Assembly (NCBI RefSeq): GCF_010858045.1
Contig: NZ_JAAGVC010000021.1
Span: 23,881 to 87,880 of the forward strand
Origin: Nocardia cyriacigeorgica
GTDB lineage: Bacteria; Actinomycetota; Actinomycetes; Mycobacteriales; Mycobacteriaceae
Length of the DNA stretch: 64,000 nucleotides
Direction of reading: 5' to 3'
Each line of letters begins with the position of its first letter. The stretch's first letter is position 1. Below are positions 17,142-27,300 of the stretch, piece by piece. Made by a program: the position numbers and the translations under genes. The notes beneath the pieces were generated by a model. It saw only the letters and a program-made list of their open reading frames with translations, was not told the DNA's origin and ran no database searches.

Positions 17142-17702
17142 GTGGAAACCCCGTTGCGGCTCGAGGTCATCGTCGCCAGCGTGCGACCGGAACGGTTCGC
17201 GCCCGTGGTCGCCGATTGGTTCCTGCGCACCGCACGCGACCGTGCCGAATTCGATGTCGGCGTCATCGACCTCATCGATACTCCGCTGCCCGCCGACCTC
17301 ACCGAAACGCCCGAGGTGCAGCGGTTCCGGGCGAGGCTCGCCGCCGCCGACGCGTTCGCCGTGGTGACCTCCGAGTACAACCACGGCTATCCCGCCTCCC
17401 TGAAAACGGCCCTCGACAGCGCCAAACACGAGTGGCGGGCCAAACCGATCGGGTTCGTCGCCTACGGCGGTCTGTCGGGCGGGCTGCGTGCGGTGGAGCA
17501 GCTGCGTCAGGTGGTTGCCGAGATCCACATGGTGTCGGTGCGCGAGACCGTCAGCTTCCATCAGGCCAAGAAACGATTCGACGCGCAGGGCCAGACGCAC
17601 GATGGCGCCGCCATCGACGCGGCCGCGCGGATGCTCGGCCAATTGGCTTGGTGGGGAAGGGCTTTGCGGGCCGCTCGGGTATCGGATCCGTATCCGGGGT
17701 GA
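17142..17702 (+). CDS. NAD(P)H-dependent FMN reductase
   Basis: 186 residues, GTG start. It is a flavodoxin-like fold: LEVIVASVRPERF (the FMN phosphate loop), FAVVTSEYNHGYPASLKTALD (a near-perfect NADPH-dependent FMN reductase signature) and GFVAYGGLSGGLRAVEQLRQV. Such proteins reduce FMN or quinone-like substrates with NADPH in the cytosol. It follows mtnP closely on the same strand and converges with eccE. The physiological acceptor cannot be read from the sequence. Confidence 0.9.
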   Translation: METPLRLEVIVASVRPERFAPVVADWFLRTARDRAEFDVGVIDLIDTPLPADLTETPEVQRFRARLAAADAFAVVTSEYNHGYPASLKTALDSAKHEWRAKPIGFVAYGGLSGGLRAVEQLRQVVAEIHMVSVRETVSFHQAKKRFDAQGQTHDGAAIDAAARMLGQLAWWGRALRAARVSDPYPG

Positions 17703-17736
17703 TCGGCTCGAAGCGCTTGGAGCCCGACCGAGCGCG

Positions 17737-19380
17737 CTACTGGTGTGCCATGGCGCGGCGTCCGCGCGGCTGGCCGATGTAGGTGGCCTCGCGCGGGATG
17801 GACACCAGCGTCAGATCTACCTGCGCGGTACCGGTGCGCAGCACCACGTGGTTGCCGATCGCACCCGGCTGCTGGATCGACAGATCCGGCTTGGTCGCGG
17901 GCCAGCCCATCGGATCGCCGGTCACATAGATGGTGGTGACACCGGCGTGCGGGGCCGGGGCGAGCACACCATCGACCACGGTCGCGGTGAACCCGGCGTC
18001 GGACTGGTGGGTTTCCACCGCGATGGTCAGCCGCTCCGGATTACCGATCGTGGTGACCAGGTTCTCCCAGGCGTGCGCACGATCGGTGCGGATCAGGATG
18101 CGCTCGCCGACGGCGAGCGCGCGGAACACCAGCTGCTGCGCCAGGTAGAGCTCACCGGCCACGTACACCGTCGAGATACCGGCGCCGATGATGCGGACCG
18201 CGACACCGTTGCCCTCGTCGTCGGAGCCGATCAGCTGACCACAGCCCGAGGACGGCAGGTGCAGCGCGCCGATCACGTCGATCGGGTACTCCGACATCGG
18301 GACCGTATCGTCCACATCGGGGATGGCGATCGGCAGATGCGCCAGCAGACCGTCACGGTGCCTGCCGTTCATCGACACCATGCCCTCGTGTTTGGTGCGT
18401 TCGGGCAGCTCACGTGCCGTCAATCGCCAGGCCGCACCGATATTCACCGAATCGGCGCTGCTACCGGGACGCAACCGCACGGCCACCGTGGTGCCGCGCG
18501 AGGGCGCCACCCACAGCTGGGCCAGCAGATCCGAACCCAGCTTCTTCGGGTCCACCGCGCCGCCGATATTGACGCTGTTGCCCAGCTCGGCGTAGCGCCA
18601 CCGCTGGGTCAGGGTGCGCGGGTCGTAACCGGCGGTGATCTGCAGAACGGCCTTGCGGATTTCCGGGGCGGTGAGGATACGGGCATTGCAGTCGGCATCT
18701 TCGAGCGCGCGCATGATCCGCTGCGTAGCGATGGTGACCGCACGCGACGCCCCCTCGTTACCGCCGCCGCGCCGTTCGGCCGCGCCGGGGCAGGCCACCG
18801 CGTCGAAGCTGATGGCCAGCCACACGGTGCGGTGCGCGGTGGCGGGCAGCGGGCCGAGCAGCGATTCGTAGATCTTGCCCGCGGGTGTGCCCGCGCGGCT
18901 GCGGTGACCGTGGCTGATGATGTCGATGCCGCTGAGCAGGATGTCGTGCTGGGTCAGGCACTGCGCCAGCTCGGGCAGTGGCAGCAGATGCGAGGCATGC
19001 ACGGTGGTGCGGGCGATACGGGTCAGCCCGCCCTTGGGTGCGAGCACCTCGACGACCGTCACCACGCGGCTGCCATCCCAGTACAGGCCGAGCGAACGTC
19101 CGTCGGGGCCGCGGAAGTCGACGGTGTCACCGATCTCGTACTCGCGCTGGACGAGATAGCCGACGCCGGTGCCGATCCAATCCAGCAGCACCCGCCGCCC
19201 GACCGGGATCAATGGAACCAACCCTGCCACCACACCGATACCGACCGCAGGCCAGACGCCGAGCCCGGCCAGCAGCGCGATCGCACCCGCGACGAGCCCA
19301 ACGAATTGCGCGACCATCAGATTGCGCAGCGAGATGCGACCCAGCAGCGGGCGCGGTCCTGCGCCGGCAGGTTCGGCCAT
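17737..19380 (-). CDS. eccE: Type VII secretion protein EccE
   Basis: 547 residues from the ATG at 19380 (GGGGGACGACG upstream). Two membrane segments lie near residues 20-40 and 43-61, then a large domain of about 480 residues of the EccE type. EccE sits at the edge of the ESX membrane complex with EccB, EccC and EccD. ESX-4 of M. tuberculosis has no EccE, whereas Nocardia-like and M. abscessus ESX-4 loci do. The gene is divergent from eccB with 112 bases between starts, so the two may share control. Assignment rests on layout, context and general resemblance. Confidence 0.85.
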   Translation of the reverse strand: MAEPAGAGPRPLLGRISLRNLMVAQFVGLVAGAIALLAGLGVWPAVGIGVVAGLVPLIPVGRRVLLDWIGTGVGYLVQREYEIGDTVDFRGPDGRSLGLYWDGSRVVTVVEVLAPKGGLTRIARTTVHASHLLPLPELAQCLTQHDILLSGIDIISHGHRSRAGTPAGKIYESLLGPLPATAHRTVWLAISFDAVACPGAAERRGGGNEGASRAVTIATQRIMRALEDADCNARILTAPEIRKAVLQITAGYDPRTLTQRWRYAELGNSVNIGGAVDPKKLGSDLLAQLWVAPSRGTTVAVRLRPGSSADSVNIGAAWRLTARELPERTKHEGMVSMNGRHRDGLLAHLPIAIPDVDDTVPMSEYPIDVIGALHLPSSGCGQLIGSDDEGNGVAVRIIGAGISTVYVAGELYLAQQLVFRALAVGERILIRTDRAHAWENLVTTIGNPERLTIAVETHQSDAGFTATVVDGVLAPAPHAGVTTIYVTGDPMGWPATKPDLSIQQPGAIGNHVVLRTGTAQVDLTLVSIPREATYIGQPRGRRAMAHQ

Positions 19381-19492
19381 CGTCGTCCCCCAAGTACCCG
19401 TATCGGCCGCCTCCGGTGTGGCCGAGCTGAACAAGAGTCCCCGGGAACTGTACTGTGTTCCGCGGACGCGAGCACTGTTCGGGGGAGGAATC

Positions 19493-20965
19493 ATGCCTTC
19501 AAAACCCACTACGCGCTGGCAGGTGAGCGGGTACCGCTTCCTGGTGCGCCGGATGGAGCACGCCTTGGTGCGCCGGGACGTGCGAATGCTGCACGACCCC
19601 ATGCGCTCCCAGTCGCGTGCCTATGCCGCCGGGCTCATTCTCGGCATCGTCGTGCTCGCCGGCTGCGGTGTACTGGCCCTGCTACGCCCGCAGGACAAAA
19701 TCGGCGACAACAAGATCCTGATCGGCAAGGAATCGGGTGCGGTGTACGTCGTTCTCAACGACGTCGTCCATCCCGCGCTGAATCTGGCCTCGGCGCGTCT
19801 GGCCGCCGGCGATGCGCCCAAGGCCGTCATCGTCAAGGAATCAGAGCTCGGTAAGAAGGCCCGCGGGCCGCTGATCGGCATCCCCGGTGCGCCCGGCGTA
19901 CTGAACTTCGACAAGGACGGCAAGGGCCGGGCCTGGTCGGTATGCGACTCCATGAAGATGGACGGCGGCCGCGATCTCACCACCTCGGTGCTGGCCGGCG
20001 ATCCCGAACTGGGGGAGAAGGCCTCGGTCATGGGCGCGGACAAGGCGTTGCTCGTGCAGGGCGACGACGCCACCTACCTGGTGTACGACCGCAAACGTGC
20101 CCGCGTGGACATGACCGACCGCGCCGTCACCGACGCACTGAACATCACCGGGCTGACCCCGCGCCCGATCAGCGAGGGCCTGCTGAACGCGATTCCCGAA
20201 GTGCTGGAGATCAAGCCGCCGCAGATCGTGGACCCTGGTGGCATGCCGGACAAGCCGATCGGAGATTTCCGCATCGGCACCGTCGTCCAGGTCTCCACCG
20301 CCGACGAGGCCGAGAACTATGTGGTCCTGCGCGACGGCCTGCAGCGGATCTCGCCGCTGACGGCCGACATCATCCGCAATTCCAACCCGCAGCCCACCGG
20401 CGACACCACCATCAACCAGACCGTACGTACCAGGGCAGATGTCTCCAACGCCCTGCGGGTGGACGACTACCCGGTCACCGCACCGTCGATCGTCGAAGCC
20501 AAGGACCAGCCGGTGAGCTGCCTGTCCTGGAAGCCGATCACCACGGCCACCGAGGATTCCGGCAACCGCGCCGAACTGTCGGTGATCACCGGCGTCACCC
20601 TGCCGATGTCGGAGAAGGCCAAACTGGTGCCGCTGGCCCAGGCCGACGGCTCCGGCCCCAACGCCGACTCCGCCTACATCCCACCGGGTTCGGGCGCCTA
20701 CGTCCAGACCACCGGCATCGAACCCGACAGCCGCCGCAAGGACTCCCTGTTCTACGTGGCCGACACCGGCGTCCGCTACGGCATCAAGAACGCCGACGCC
20801 GTCAAGGCCCTCGGCCTCGGCGAAAACCCCGAGCCCGCCCCATGGCCCATCGTCGGCCTGCTCGCCAACGGCCCGAGCCTCGGCCGCGAAGAGGCGATGG
20901 TTGCGCACGACGGCGTGGCGCCGGACCCGTCACCGGCGCAACAGCCGGTCGCAGCCGGGAAGTGA
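19493..20965 (+). CDS. eccB: Type VII secretion protein EccB
   Basis: 490 residues from the ATG at 19493 (GGGGGAGGAATC upstream). It has a cytoplasmic N-terminus (TTRWQVSGYRFLVRRMEHALVR, the EccB hallmark), one membrane segment at residues 43-64 (AYAAGLILGIVVLAG) and a large extracytoplasmic domain with repeat-like modules. In ESX complexes EccB faces the periplasm and is needed for complex stability. Upstream in-frame sequence back to 19169 overlaps eccE and is not part of the gene. It is followed by 305 bases with a strong terminator, then the convergent mycP. Confidence 0.95.
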   Translation: MPSKPTTRWQVSGYRFLVRRMEHALVRRDVRMLHDPMRSQSRAYAAGLILGIVVLAGCGVLALLRPQDKIGDNKILIGKESGAVYVVLNDVVHPALNLASARLAAGDAPKAVIVKESELGKKARGPLIGIPGAPGVLNFDKDGKGRAWSVCDSMKMDGGRDLTTSVLAGDPELGEKASVMGADKALLVQGDDATYLVYDRKRARVDMTDRAVTDALNITGLTPRPISEGLLNAIPEVLEIKPPQIVDPGGMPDKPIGDFRIGTVVQVSTADEAENYVVLRDGLQRISPLTADIIRNSNPQPTGDTTINQTVRTRADVSNALRVDDYPVTAPSIVEAKDQPVSCLSWKPITTATEDSGNRAELSVITGVTLPMSEKAKLVPLAQADGSGPNADSAYIPPGSGAYVQTTGIEPDSRRKDSLFYVADTGVRYGIKNADAVKALGLGENPEPAPWPIVGLLANGPSLGREEAMVAHDGVAPDPSPAQQPVAAGK

Positions 20966-21270
20966 GGTCCTGCGGCCGCCAGATCCGGCGGCCGCAGTTC
21001 TCCGCCCGAAACGAGCAGCAAGAGCGACTGTCAGGCCGAGGCAAACAGGAGGACCGCCGAAAACCGGGAACGGAACAAGGAATCCACTGCTCCTGGCGTC
21101 TACTACTACTACTACTGTGAGCCCTGGGAAACTGTGCAGCGAAAGACGTGGGCGCTGTTCTACAGGCACTAGAACCCACAGTCGGCGGGTGCCGACTCGT
21201 TGACGACAAATGATGCGGCCCGCCGAATCGGCGGGCCGCATCATTGTGGTCGAGCAGTGTCGGCGGTTGC
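20966..21270. other. Intergenic region between convergent eccB and mycP
   Basis: 305 bases with no credible gene. It holds a (TAC)5 run at 21101-21115 and a perfect 17-bp hairpin at 21209-21245 listed separately. Confidence 0.7.
21209..21245. terminator. Bidirectional intrinsic terminator, 17-bp stem
   Basis: The 17-base arms (21209-21225 and 21229-21245) are perfect complements, with core TGATGCGGCCCGCCG, around an AAT loop. It stands between the convergent eccB and mycP genes and can serve both strands. Confidence 0.9.
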
Positions 21271-22683
21271 TCAGTCCTCGCGAACCCCGAATCGGCGGCG
21301 GATGGGGAAGGACGCCAGGTAGCCGAGAATCAGTCCACCACTGATGATTCCGGTACCGATCAACGCGACATTGCGTGCGAGGTTGTCCGGCGGTGGTGGG
21401 GCTTCGGGCACAGGGAGCTGTACGTTTTGGGCGGGGCTCGGCTGTTTCGCCTGCAAGGGGGTTTCCGGAACCTCGTTGGTGAGTGCGGCGACCGGATCGA
21501 CCGCGCCGTAGCCGATGTAAGGGTTCCAGCCTTCGGCGGGAGCATGAGCAGTAGCCTTCAGGCGCTTCATGACGTCCTGAGCGCTGAGCTCGGGGAAGCG
21601 TTGGCGAACCAGTGCGACGACGCCGGATACGTAAGGGGCAGCGAAACTGGTGCCCTGGAGACTGCTGACTTTGCCTTGTTCACCCTTCCCAGTGATGGTG
21701 CCGCCGCTGGTCGGATCCAGCCCGACGACCCCCTCACCAGGAGCAGCGATATCGACCCATGGGCCCGGCACCGTGAAGTCCGACGGCTGGCCATTCGGCC
21801 CGATGGAACCGACGGTCAAGACGTAATCGTCGAAGCGCGCCGGGGTGACGTTCGTGGTCAGCTTGTCCCAGAGGTCGGCCGAGGGATCGAGCGGGGAGAC
21901 GTCCGGATTTCCGGCCTGGCACTTCGAAGTCTGATCCATATTGCCGGCGGCAGCGACCACTACGACGTTCTTTTCCACAGTCGCGTAGCGCAACGCGGCG
22001 CCCAGCGCTTCATCCGGAAGCTGGTATGAACCGGGCACACAGCTGACCAAAGAGATGTTGATGACCGATGCACCACGGTCGGCTGCCCGCCGTACGGCCG
22101 AGGCCAATGCGTTGATGTTTCCGTATCCGGGCAGGTCTTCCGGGCGTTCCTCGCGGGAGCGACCTTTGATCGTGAACTTATCGCTGGTCTGCCGAATCGA
22201 CATGATTCGGGCATCGGGCGCGACGCCGGAGAACCCTTGATCGGGAACCCTTGTCGCCGCGATCAGTCCGGCGACGATCGTGCCGTGCACATCGCAGTCA
22301 TTGAGGCCGTCGCCACCGGCCTGCACGTAGTCTCCACCGGGGATCAGGCCAGGTAGACGTGGGTGTGGCGAGACGCCGGTATCGATGACGGCGACGAGCT
22401 GTCCCTCCCCGGTCGCGAACTTCCAAGCGTGCGGCAGGTCCAGCGCCCGTTGCGGTTGTGGGATCGTCGGTCCATCGCCGCCACGCTGAATGTCGGCGCA
22501 GGCGACGTTCGGCTTGGGCTCCGTCGGATCCGGCGGCACCGCAGGATCACCCGCCGGCAACTTCCCCATATCGATCGGCGGTGGCCGATCCGCATACGCA
22601 ACGCCCTGGCCGAGACTCAAACCGAACGACGCGCTGAAACCCAGCGTCAGGGCGGCGGCCGTGACGCGGAGGCGCCCGTTCAC
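21271..22683 (-). CDS. mycP: Mycosin, subtilisin-like membrane protease of ESX
   Basis: 470 residues from a GTG at 22683 that overlaps the eccD stop by four bases. It has a signal peptide (to about residue 32), then an S8 protease domain with the triad Asp101 (VAVIDTGVS), His133 (DVHGTIVAG) and Ser346 (LQGTSFAAPYVSG), and Asn248 for the oxyanion hole. A C-terminal membrane helix (ALIGTGIISGGLILGYL) is followed by a short basic tail. Mycosins are essential parts of ESX systems and stabilise the complex. The longer frame to 23742 is an eccD shadow. Confidence 0.96.
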   Translation of the reverse strand: MNGRLRVTAAALTLGFSASFGLSLGQGVAYADRPPPIDMGKLPAGDPAVPPDPTEPKPNVACADIQRGGDGPTIPQPQRALDLPHAWKFATGEGQLVAVIDTGVSPHPRLPGLIPGGDYVQAGGDGLNDCDVHGTIVAGLIAATRVPDQGFSGVAPDARIMSIRQTSDKFTIKGRSREERPEDLPGYGNINALASAVRRAADRGASVINISLVSCVPGSYQLPDEALGAALRYATVEKNVVVVAAAGNMDQTSKCQAGNPDVSPLDPSADLWDKLTTNVTPARFDDYVLTVGSIGPNGQPSDFTVPGPWVDIAAPGEGVVGLDPTSGGTITGKGEQGKVSSLQGTSFAAPYVSGVVALVRQRFPELSAQDVMKRLKATAHAPAEGWNPYIGYGAVDPVAALTNEVPETPLQAKQPSPAQNVQLPVPEAPPPPDNLARNVALIGTGIISGGLILGYLASFPIRRRFGVRED

Positions 22684-24146
22684 AGCCCGCGAACGAGGGA
22701 GTAGAGCGAGGCCACCCAGAAGACCAGGGGCAGCACGGCTGCGACGAACGCGTATTCGAGTAGTTCGACGGCGCGGCGCATCGGCGGTGTCGCCGATTGG
22801 TTGGGGATGATGATGCCGAGGATCAGCGCGGCGATCAGCATGACCATCGCGGCACCGAACACCGCAAGTGGCAGTTCGGCGACGAAGCTCATGCCGATCA
22901 GCATGATCAGCACGATCGCCGCACCGCCCGCGATCAGCACGACGGCCTGTTCGGCGCCTGCGTAGGTGCGGCTGCGGAACATCAGCACCACGGCGCACAC
23001 CAGCGCCAGCGCGATGCCCTGCCAGTAGTAACCCTCGCCGGTGGGATCGGTCGCTGCCAGCGCCCCGATCGCGGTGACCAGCGTGGTCGCCGAGACCAGA
23101 CCGCTCAGATACATGCGGGCGCGTTCGGATTTGGCGCGCAGCACTTCCATCGTCGGCAGCGCCCGGTGATCGTCCGGGTCGTCCTCGGTCGGGTCGATCG
23201 GGGTGCCGGGGGAGGGCACCGGAGGCAGCGGCAACTTCGACAGCAGCATCGAAACCCGCGGCGCCAGCGACAATCCGGCGAGGCCGAGGGCGGCGGCGAC
23301 CGCGCCGATCGCGCGCACCGGCTGGTCGGTCAGCAATCCGACCAGCGCGGCGGGGACCGCGTAGATCGCGAGCGCGCTCGCGCCGATGAACAAACCGAGC
23401 CCGACGCCGGTGACGCGCCACGCCAGGATCGCGGTCGCCCCGAGTAGCACCGAACCGAGCAGGAAGTTCGCCCAGCCATAGTGGTCGGGGACGATGAGCA
23501 TGCCCGAGGTGAACGCCGTCGGCAGCGCGCAACCGCCGAGCACGAGCGCGGTGGCGGTATCGCCGTACATTCGGCTCAGCACCATGCCGGCGACCACGAG
23601 CAGGATCGTCACGCCGAGCGCGATGGAGCCGGTGATCCAGCCCGCCATGGCATCGGGGGCGGCGAGCAGGCCGACACATCCGGCGAGCATGGTGAAGGCG
23701 GCGAGAATCGAGCCGGTGATACGTGCGGTTTTGGGCGTCCAACCCTTGAAATGGTCGGCGTCGGCGATCGCGACGTTGTACATGATGTCGTCGAACAGTG
23801 GTGTGGGCGCGGTGTGTGCCGCGCTCTCCAACATCAGCAGCTCGCCGTCGCGGACGCCGTGCTCACCCAGGCTCAACGAGTTGGAGAACGGCGGGTGACC
23901 GATGCGCGCGAGCACCCACTCGGCCGGTTCGAAGCGTTCACCCTCATTGTCGAAATCATTGGTGCGGCTGTGCTGGGCGACCATGTCGACGACACTCGGA
24001 ATCACCAGAGCGACCGGGACATCCACCGGGATGGCCATGTCCACCTGGGTATGTTTGGCCAGAATGGTAACCCTGGTCAGGTCCGGTGCGCGGACGATGC
24101 CGCGTGAGGATTCCTCCTCGATGTGGTCAAGTCGCGCGTGCGTCAA
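22680..24146 (-). CDS. eccD: Type VII secretion protein EccD, multi-pass channel protein
   Basis: About 488 residues. A ubiquitin-like cytoplasmic domain comes first (TRVTILAKHTQVDMAIPVDV), followed by about 11 membrane segments to the end. EccD forms the membrane vestibule of ESX secretons. The proposed start is TTG at 24146, close behind GGGGGAG; it leaves 173 bases to the divergent eccC. The ATG at 24290 would leave only 29 bases, and its extra 48 residues look unlike the family. The true start is uncertain. It overlaps mycP by four bases, so the two are translationally coupled. Confidence 0.9.
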   Translation of the reverse strand: MTHARLDHIEEESSRGIVRAPDLTRVTILAKHTQVDMAIPVDVPVALVIPSVVDMVAQHSRTNDFDNEGERFEPAEWVLARIGHPPFSNSLSLGEHGVRDGELLMLESAAHTAPTPLFDDIMYNVAIADADHFKGWTPKTARITGSILAAFTMLAGCVGLLAAPDAMAGWITGSIALGVTILLVVAGMVLSRMYGDTATALVLGGCALPTAFTSGMLIVPDHYGWANFLLGSVLLGATAILAWRVTGVGLGLFIGASALAIYAVPAALVGLLTDQPVRAIGAVAAALGLAGLSLAPRVSMLLSKLPLPPVPSPGTPIDPTEDDPDDHRALPTMEVLRAKSERARMYLSGLVSATTLVTAIGALAATDPTGEGYYWQGIALALVCAVVLMFRSRTYAGAEQAVVLIAGGAAIVLIMLIGMSFVAELPLAVFGAAMVMLIAALILGIIIPNQSATPPMRRAVELLEYAFVAAVLPLVFWVASLYSLVRGL

Positions 24147-24319
24147 GGCTCCCCCAACTCGGTCGCTACCTCGTGTTTTCCGCACTCCGCCGGCCCGAGC
24201 GGAGCTTGCGAACCCATGGGTCCGGGCAGCAGAATGCTGGTCGAACTGTACGACATGTCGGCGGTTGCCTCTACACTGAGGCCCGAACACCGCAGGCCAA
24301 GAGGGGGAAATCTCATCTT

Positions 24320-27300
24320 ATGAGCACAGTCCGGTTTCAGCGGCGCGCACGCCGGGAGATGCCGCGGACGCCGGGTGGAGAGGTCACCCTGCAGCCGCCT
24401 CCCGAGATCCCTCGGGTGACGCCGGGCAATCTGCTCATGAAGTTGATGCCGGTCGTGATGGTCATCGGCATGGTCGGAATGATGGCCCTGATGTTCACTC
24501 AGGGTGGCGGCATGATGTCGAACCCGATGACCATGATGTTCCCGGTCATGATGCTGTTCTCCATGGTCGGTATGTTCGCCGGCCAGGGTGGCGGCAAGGG
24601 ACAGAAGGCCGCGGAGGCCAACGAGGATCGCAAGGATTACCTGCGCTACCTCGATCAGGTGCGTAAAGATGTCGACGAGACGGCCACCCAGCAGCGCGCC
24701 GCCGTCGAATGGAGCCACCCGGAACCAGGCCTGATCTGGATGCTGGCAGGCACCAGCCGGATGTGGGAGCGCCGCGCGGGCGACAAGGACTTCTGCCACG
24801 CGCGCATCGGCATCGGCGGCCAGCGCCTGGCCACCCGGCTGATCGCTCCGGAAACGGGCCCCGTCGAAGAGTTGGAGCCGATCGCCGCGGTCTCGCTGCG
24901 CCGCTTCGTCCGCGCGCATTCCACCGTCCCGGATCTGCCCACCGCGATCGCGGTCAAGGGTTTCGCCACCATCGCGCTCGACGGTGATCGCGGCCAGGCC
25001 CGCGATATGACGCGCGCGATGTTGTTGCAGCTGGCCATGTTTCATGGTCCCGATCAGGTGCTGATCGCGGTGGTCTGCGGTCCGGACACCGCCTCGGAAT
25101 GGGACTGGACGAAGTGGCTGCCGCATTCGCAGCATCCCGATGCCCAGGACGGCATCGGCACCCAGCGCATGTTCTACAGCTCCATCCGTGAGGCGGCCAC
25201 CGGCTTGCAGCCGTTGCTGGCCAATCGGGTCCGCTACTCGCGCAACCAGCCGGCCAACCCGAACCTGGTGCACATCGTCATCGTCGTCGACGGTGGTCTG
25301 CTGGAGTCGGAGGAGGATCAGCTCCGCGAATCCGGCTTCGAGGGCGTCACCATCATCGACCTGTGCGGATACGCTCCGCGCCTTGCGGTTTCGCGCGGTA
25401 TCAAGATGATCGTCGAGAACGGCGAATGCGTCGGCCGCGGTGCCACCGGCAATCAGGAACGCTTCGCGATGATCGACCGGATCAGCCCCGAGCAGGCCCA
25501 GCAGGTGGCCCGCAGGCTGGCCCCGTTCCGCGCCGCGACTCAGCGCAGCAGCGACGTCGAGGTCGATGACACCGAGGTCATTTCCAGCTGGGCCCAGCTG
25601 ATGAACCTCGGCGATATCGGAACCTTCAACCCCGAACACGCGTGGCGGCCGCGCTACGGCCGGGAGCGGCTGCGGGTTCCGTTCGGTGTCGGCGCCGATG
25701 GCCTGCCCGTGGTGCTCGATATCAAGGAAGCCGCCGAAAGCGGTATGGGTCCGCACGGTCTGTGCATCGGTGCGACCGGTTCGGGTAAGTCGGAGTTCCT
25801 GCGCACCCTGGTGCTCAGTCTGCTGGCGACTCATTCGCCGGATCAGTTGAACCTGGTCCTGGTCGACTTCAAGGGTGGTGCGACCTTCCTCGGCTTCGAA
25901 GACGTCCCGCACGTCGCCGCCGTCATCACCAACCTCGAAGACGAAGCCGACCTCGTCGACCGTATGCGTGACGCCCTGGCCGGTGAGATGAACCGGCGCC
26001 AGGAAGTGCTGCGCCAGGCCGGCAACTTCGCCAACGTCTCCGAGTACGAGAAGGCCCGCGCCGCAGGCGCCGACCTCGACCCGCTGCCCGCGCTGTTCGT
26101 GGTGCTCGACGAGTTCTCCGAACTGCTCACCCAGCACCCGGATTTCGCGGAACTGTTCGTCATGATCGGCCGCCTGGGCCGCTCGCTGCACGTGCATCTG
26201 TTGCTGGCCTCGCAGCGCCTGGAGGAAGGCAAGCTCAAGGGCCTGGAGAGCCACCTCTCCTATCGCATCGGTCTGAAGACCTTCTCCGCCAACGAATCCC
26301 GTCAGGTGCTCGGTGTCCCCGATGCCTACAACCTGCCCAATAGTCCCGGTGGCGGTTACCTCAAGTCCGACTCCGGTGAAATCGTGCGTTTCCAGGCGTC
26401 CTACGTCTCCGGGCCGTACGTCGGTGGTGGTTCACAGCGTGACATGACCATCGCCACCCAAGCCGGTGAAATCGATGTGCGCGCAAGGCCTTTCGAAGCG
26501 GGACATGTCGATTTCCGCAGCGCCGACCGCATCCCGCTGCCCCCCGAGCCCACCGACGATCCGGAACCCCAGGCCGGCGAAGACGGCGAACAGCTGTCCA
26601 ACATCGGCATGCTCGTGCAGCGCATCCGCGGCCACGGCCGCCCGGCCCACGAGATTTGGCTCCCGCCGCTCGACGAGGCTCCCACCCTCGACCAGCTCGT
26701 CCCGCGCTCGATCCTCACCGGCGAGTACGCCGCGGTGGCCACCCTGCGCGCCCCCATCGGCATCGTCGACCGCCCGTACGACCAGCGCCGCGACCCCTTG
26801 GTCGTCGACCTGTCCGGCTCCCGGGGCAACGTCGCCGTCGTCGGCGGCCCGCAGTCCGGCAAGTCGACCATGCTGCGCACCCTGATCATGTCGATGTCGC
26901 TGACCCACACCGCCGAACAGGTCCAGTTCTACTGCCTCGACTTCGGCGGCGGTACGCTCGCCAGCCTCGAGGGTATGCCGCATGTGGGGTCGGTTGCGGG
27001 GCGCCTCGACGAGGACAAGGTCCGCCGCACCATCGCGGAAATGACCACGATCGTTCGCCAGCGCGAACTCCGTTTCCGCCAGCTCGGCATCGAGTCGATG
27101 GCCGAGTTCCGCCGCCTGCGCGCCATGGATCCGGCAAGCAGCCCCGCGGCGGCCGGCGCCCATGAAGACCCATTCGGCGACGCGTTCCTGGTCATCGACG
27201 GGTTCGGCTCGATCCGCCAGGATTTCGATGCCCTCGAACAGCCGATCATGAACCTCGCCGTCCAGGGCCTGTCCTACGGCGTCCACGTGGTGATCGCCCT

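Noticed and set aside
17488..19854. 788-residue plus-strand ORF
   Set aside because: It is antisense to eccE and overlaps the 5' part of eccB; its composition is His/Asp/Arg-rich and no ribosome binding site or family fits.
21101..21115. (TAC)5 run downstream of eccB
   Set aside because: Too short and alone in a non-coding spacer to claim phase variation or a regulatory role.
22684..23742. N-terminal 353 residues of the 823-residue frame ending in mycP
   Set aside because: This part is in the shadow of eccD. mycP has its own GTG, signal peptide and four-base overlap with eccD.
24143..26254. 703-residue minus-strand ORF under eccC
   Set aside because: Low-complexity His/Asp-rich translation, antisense to a gene with three Walker A motifs.
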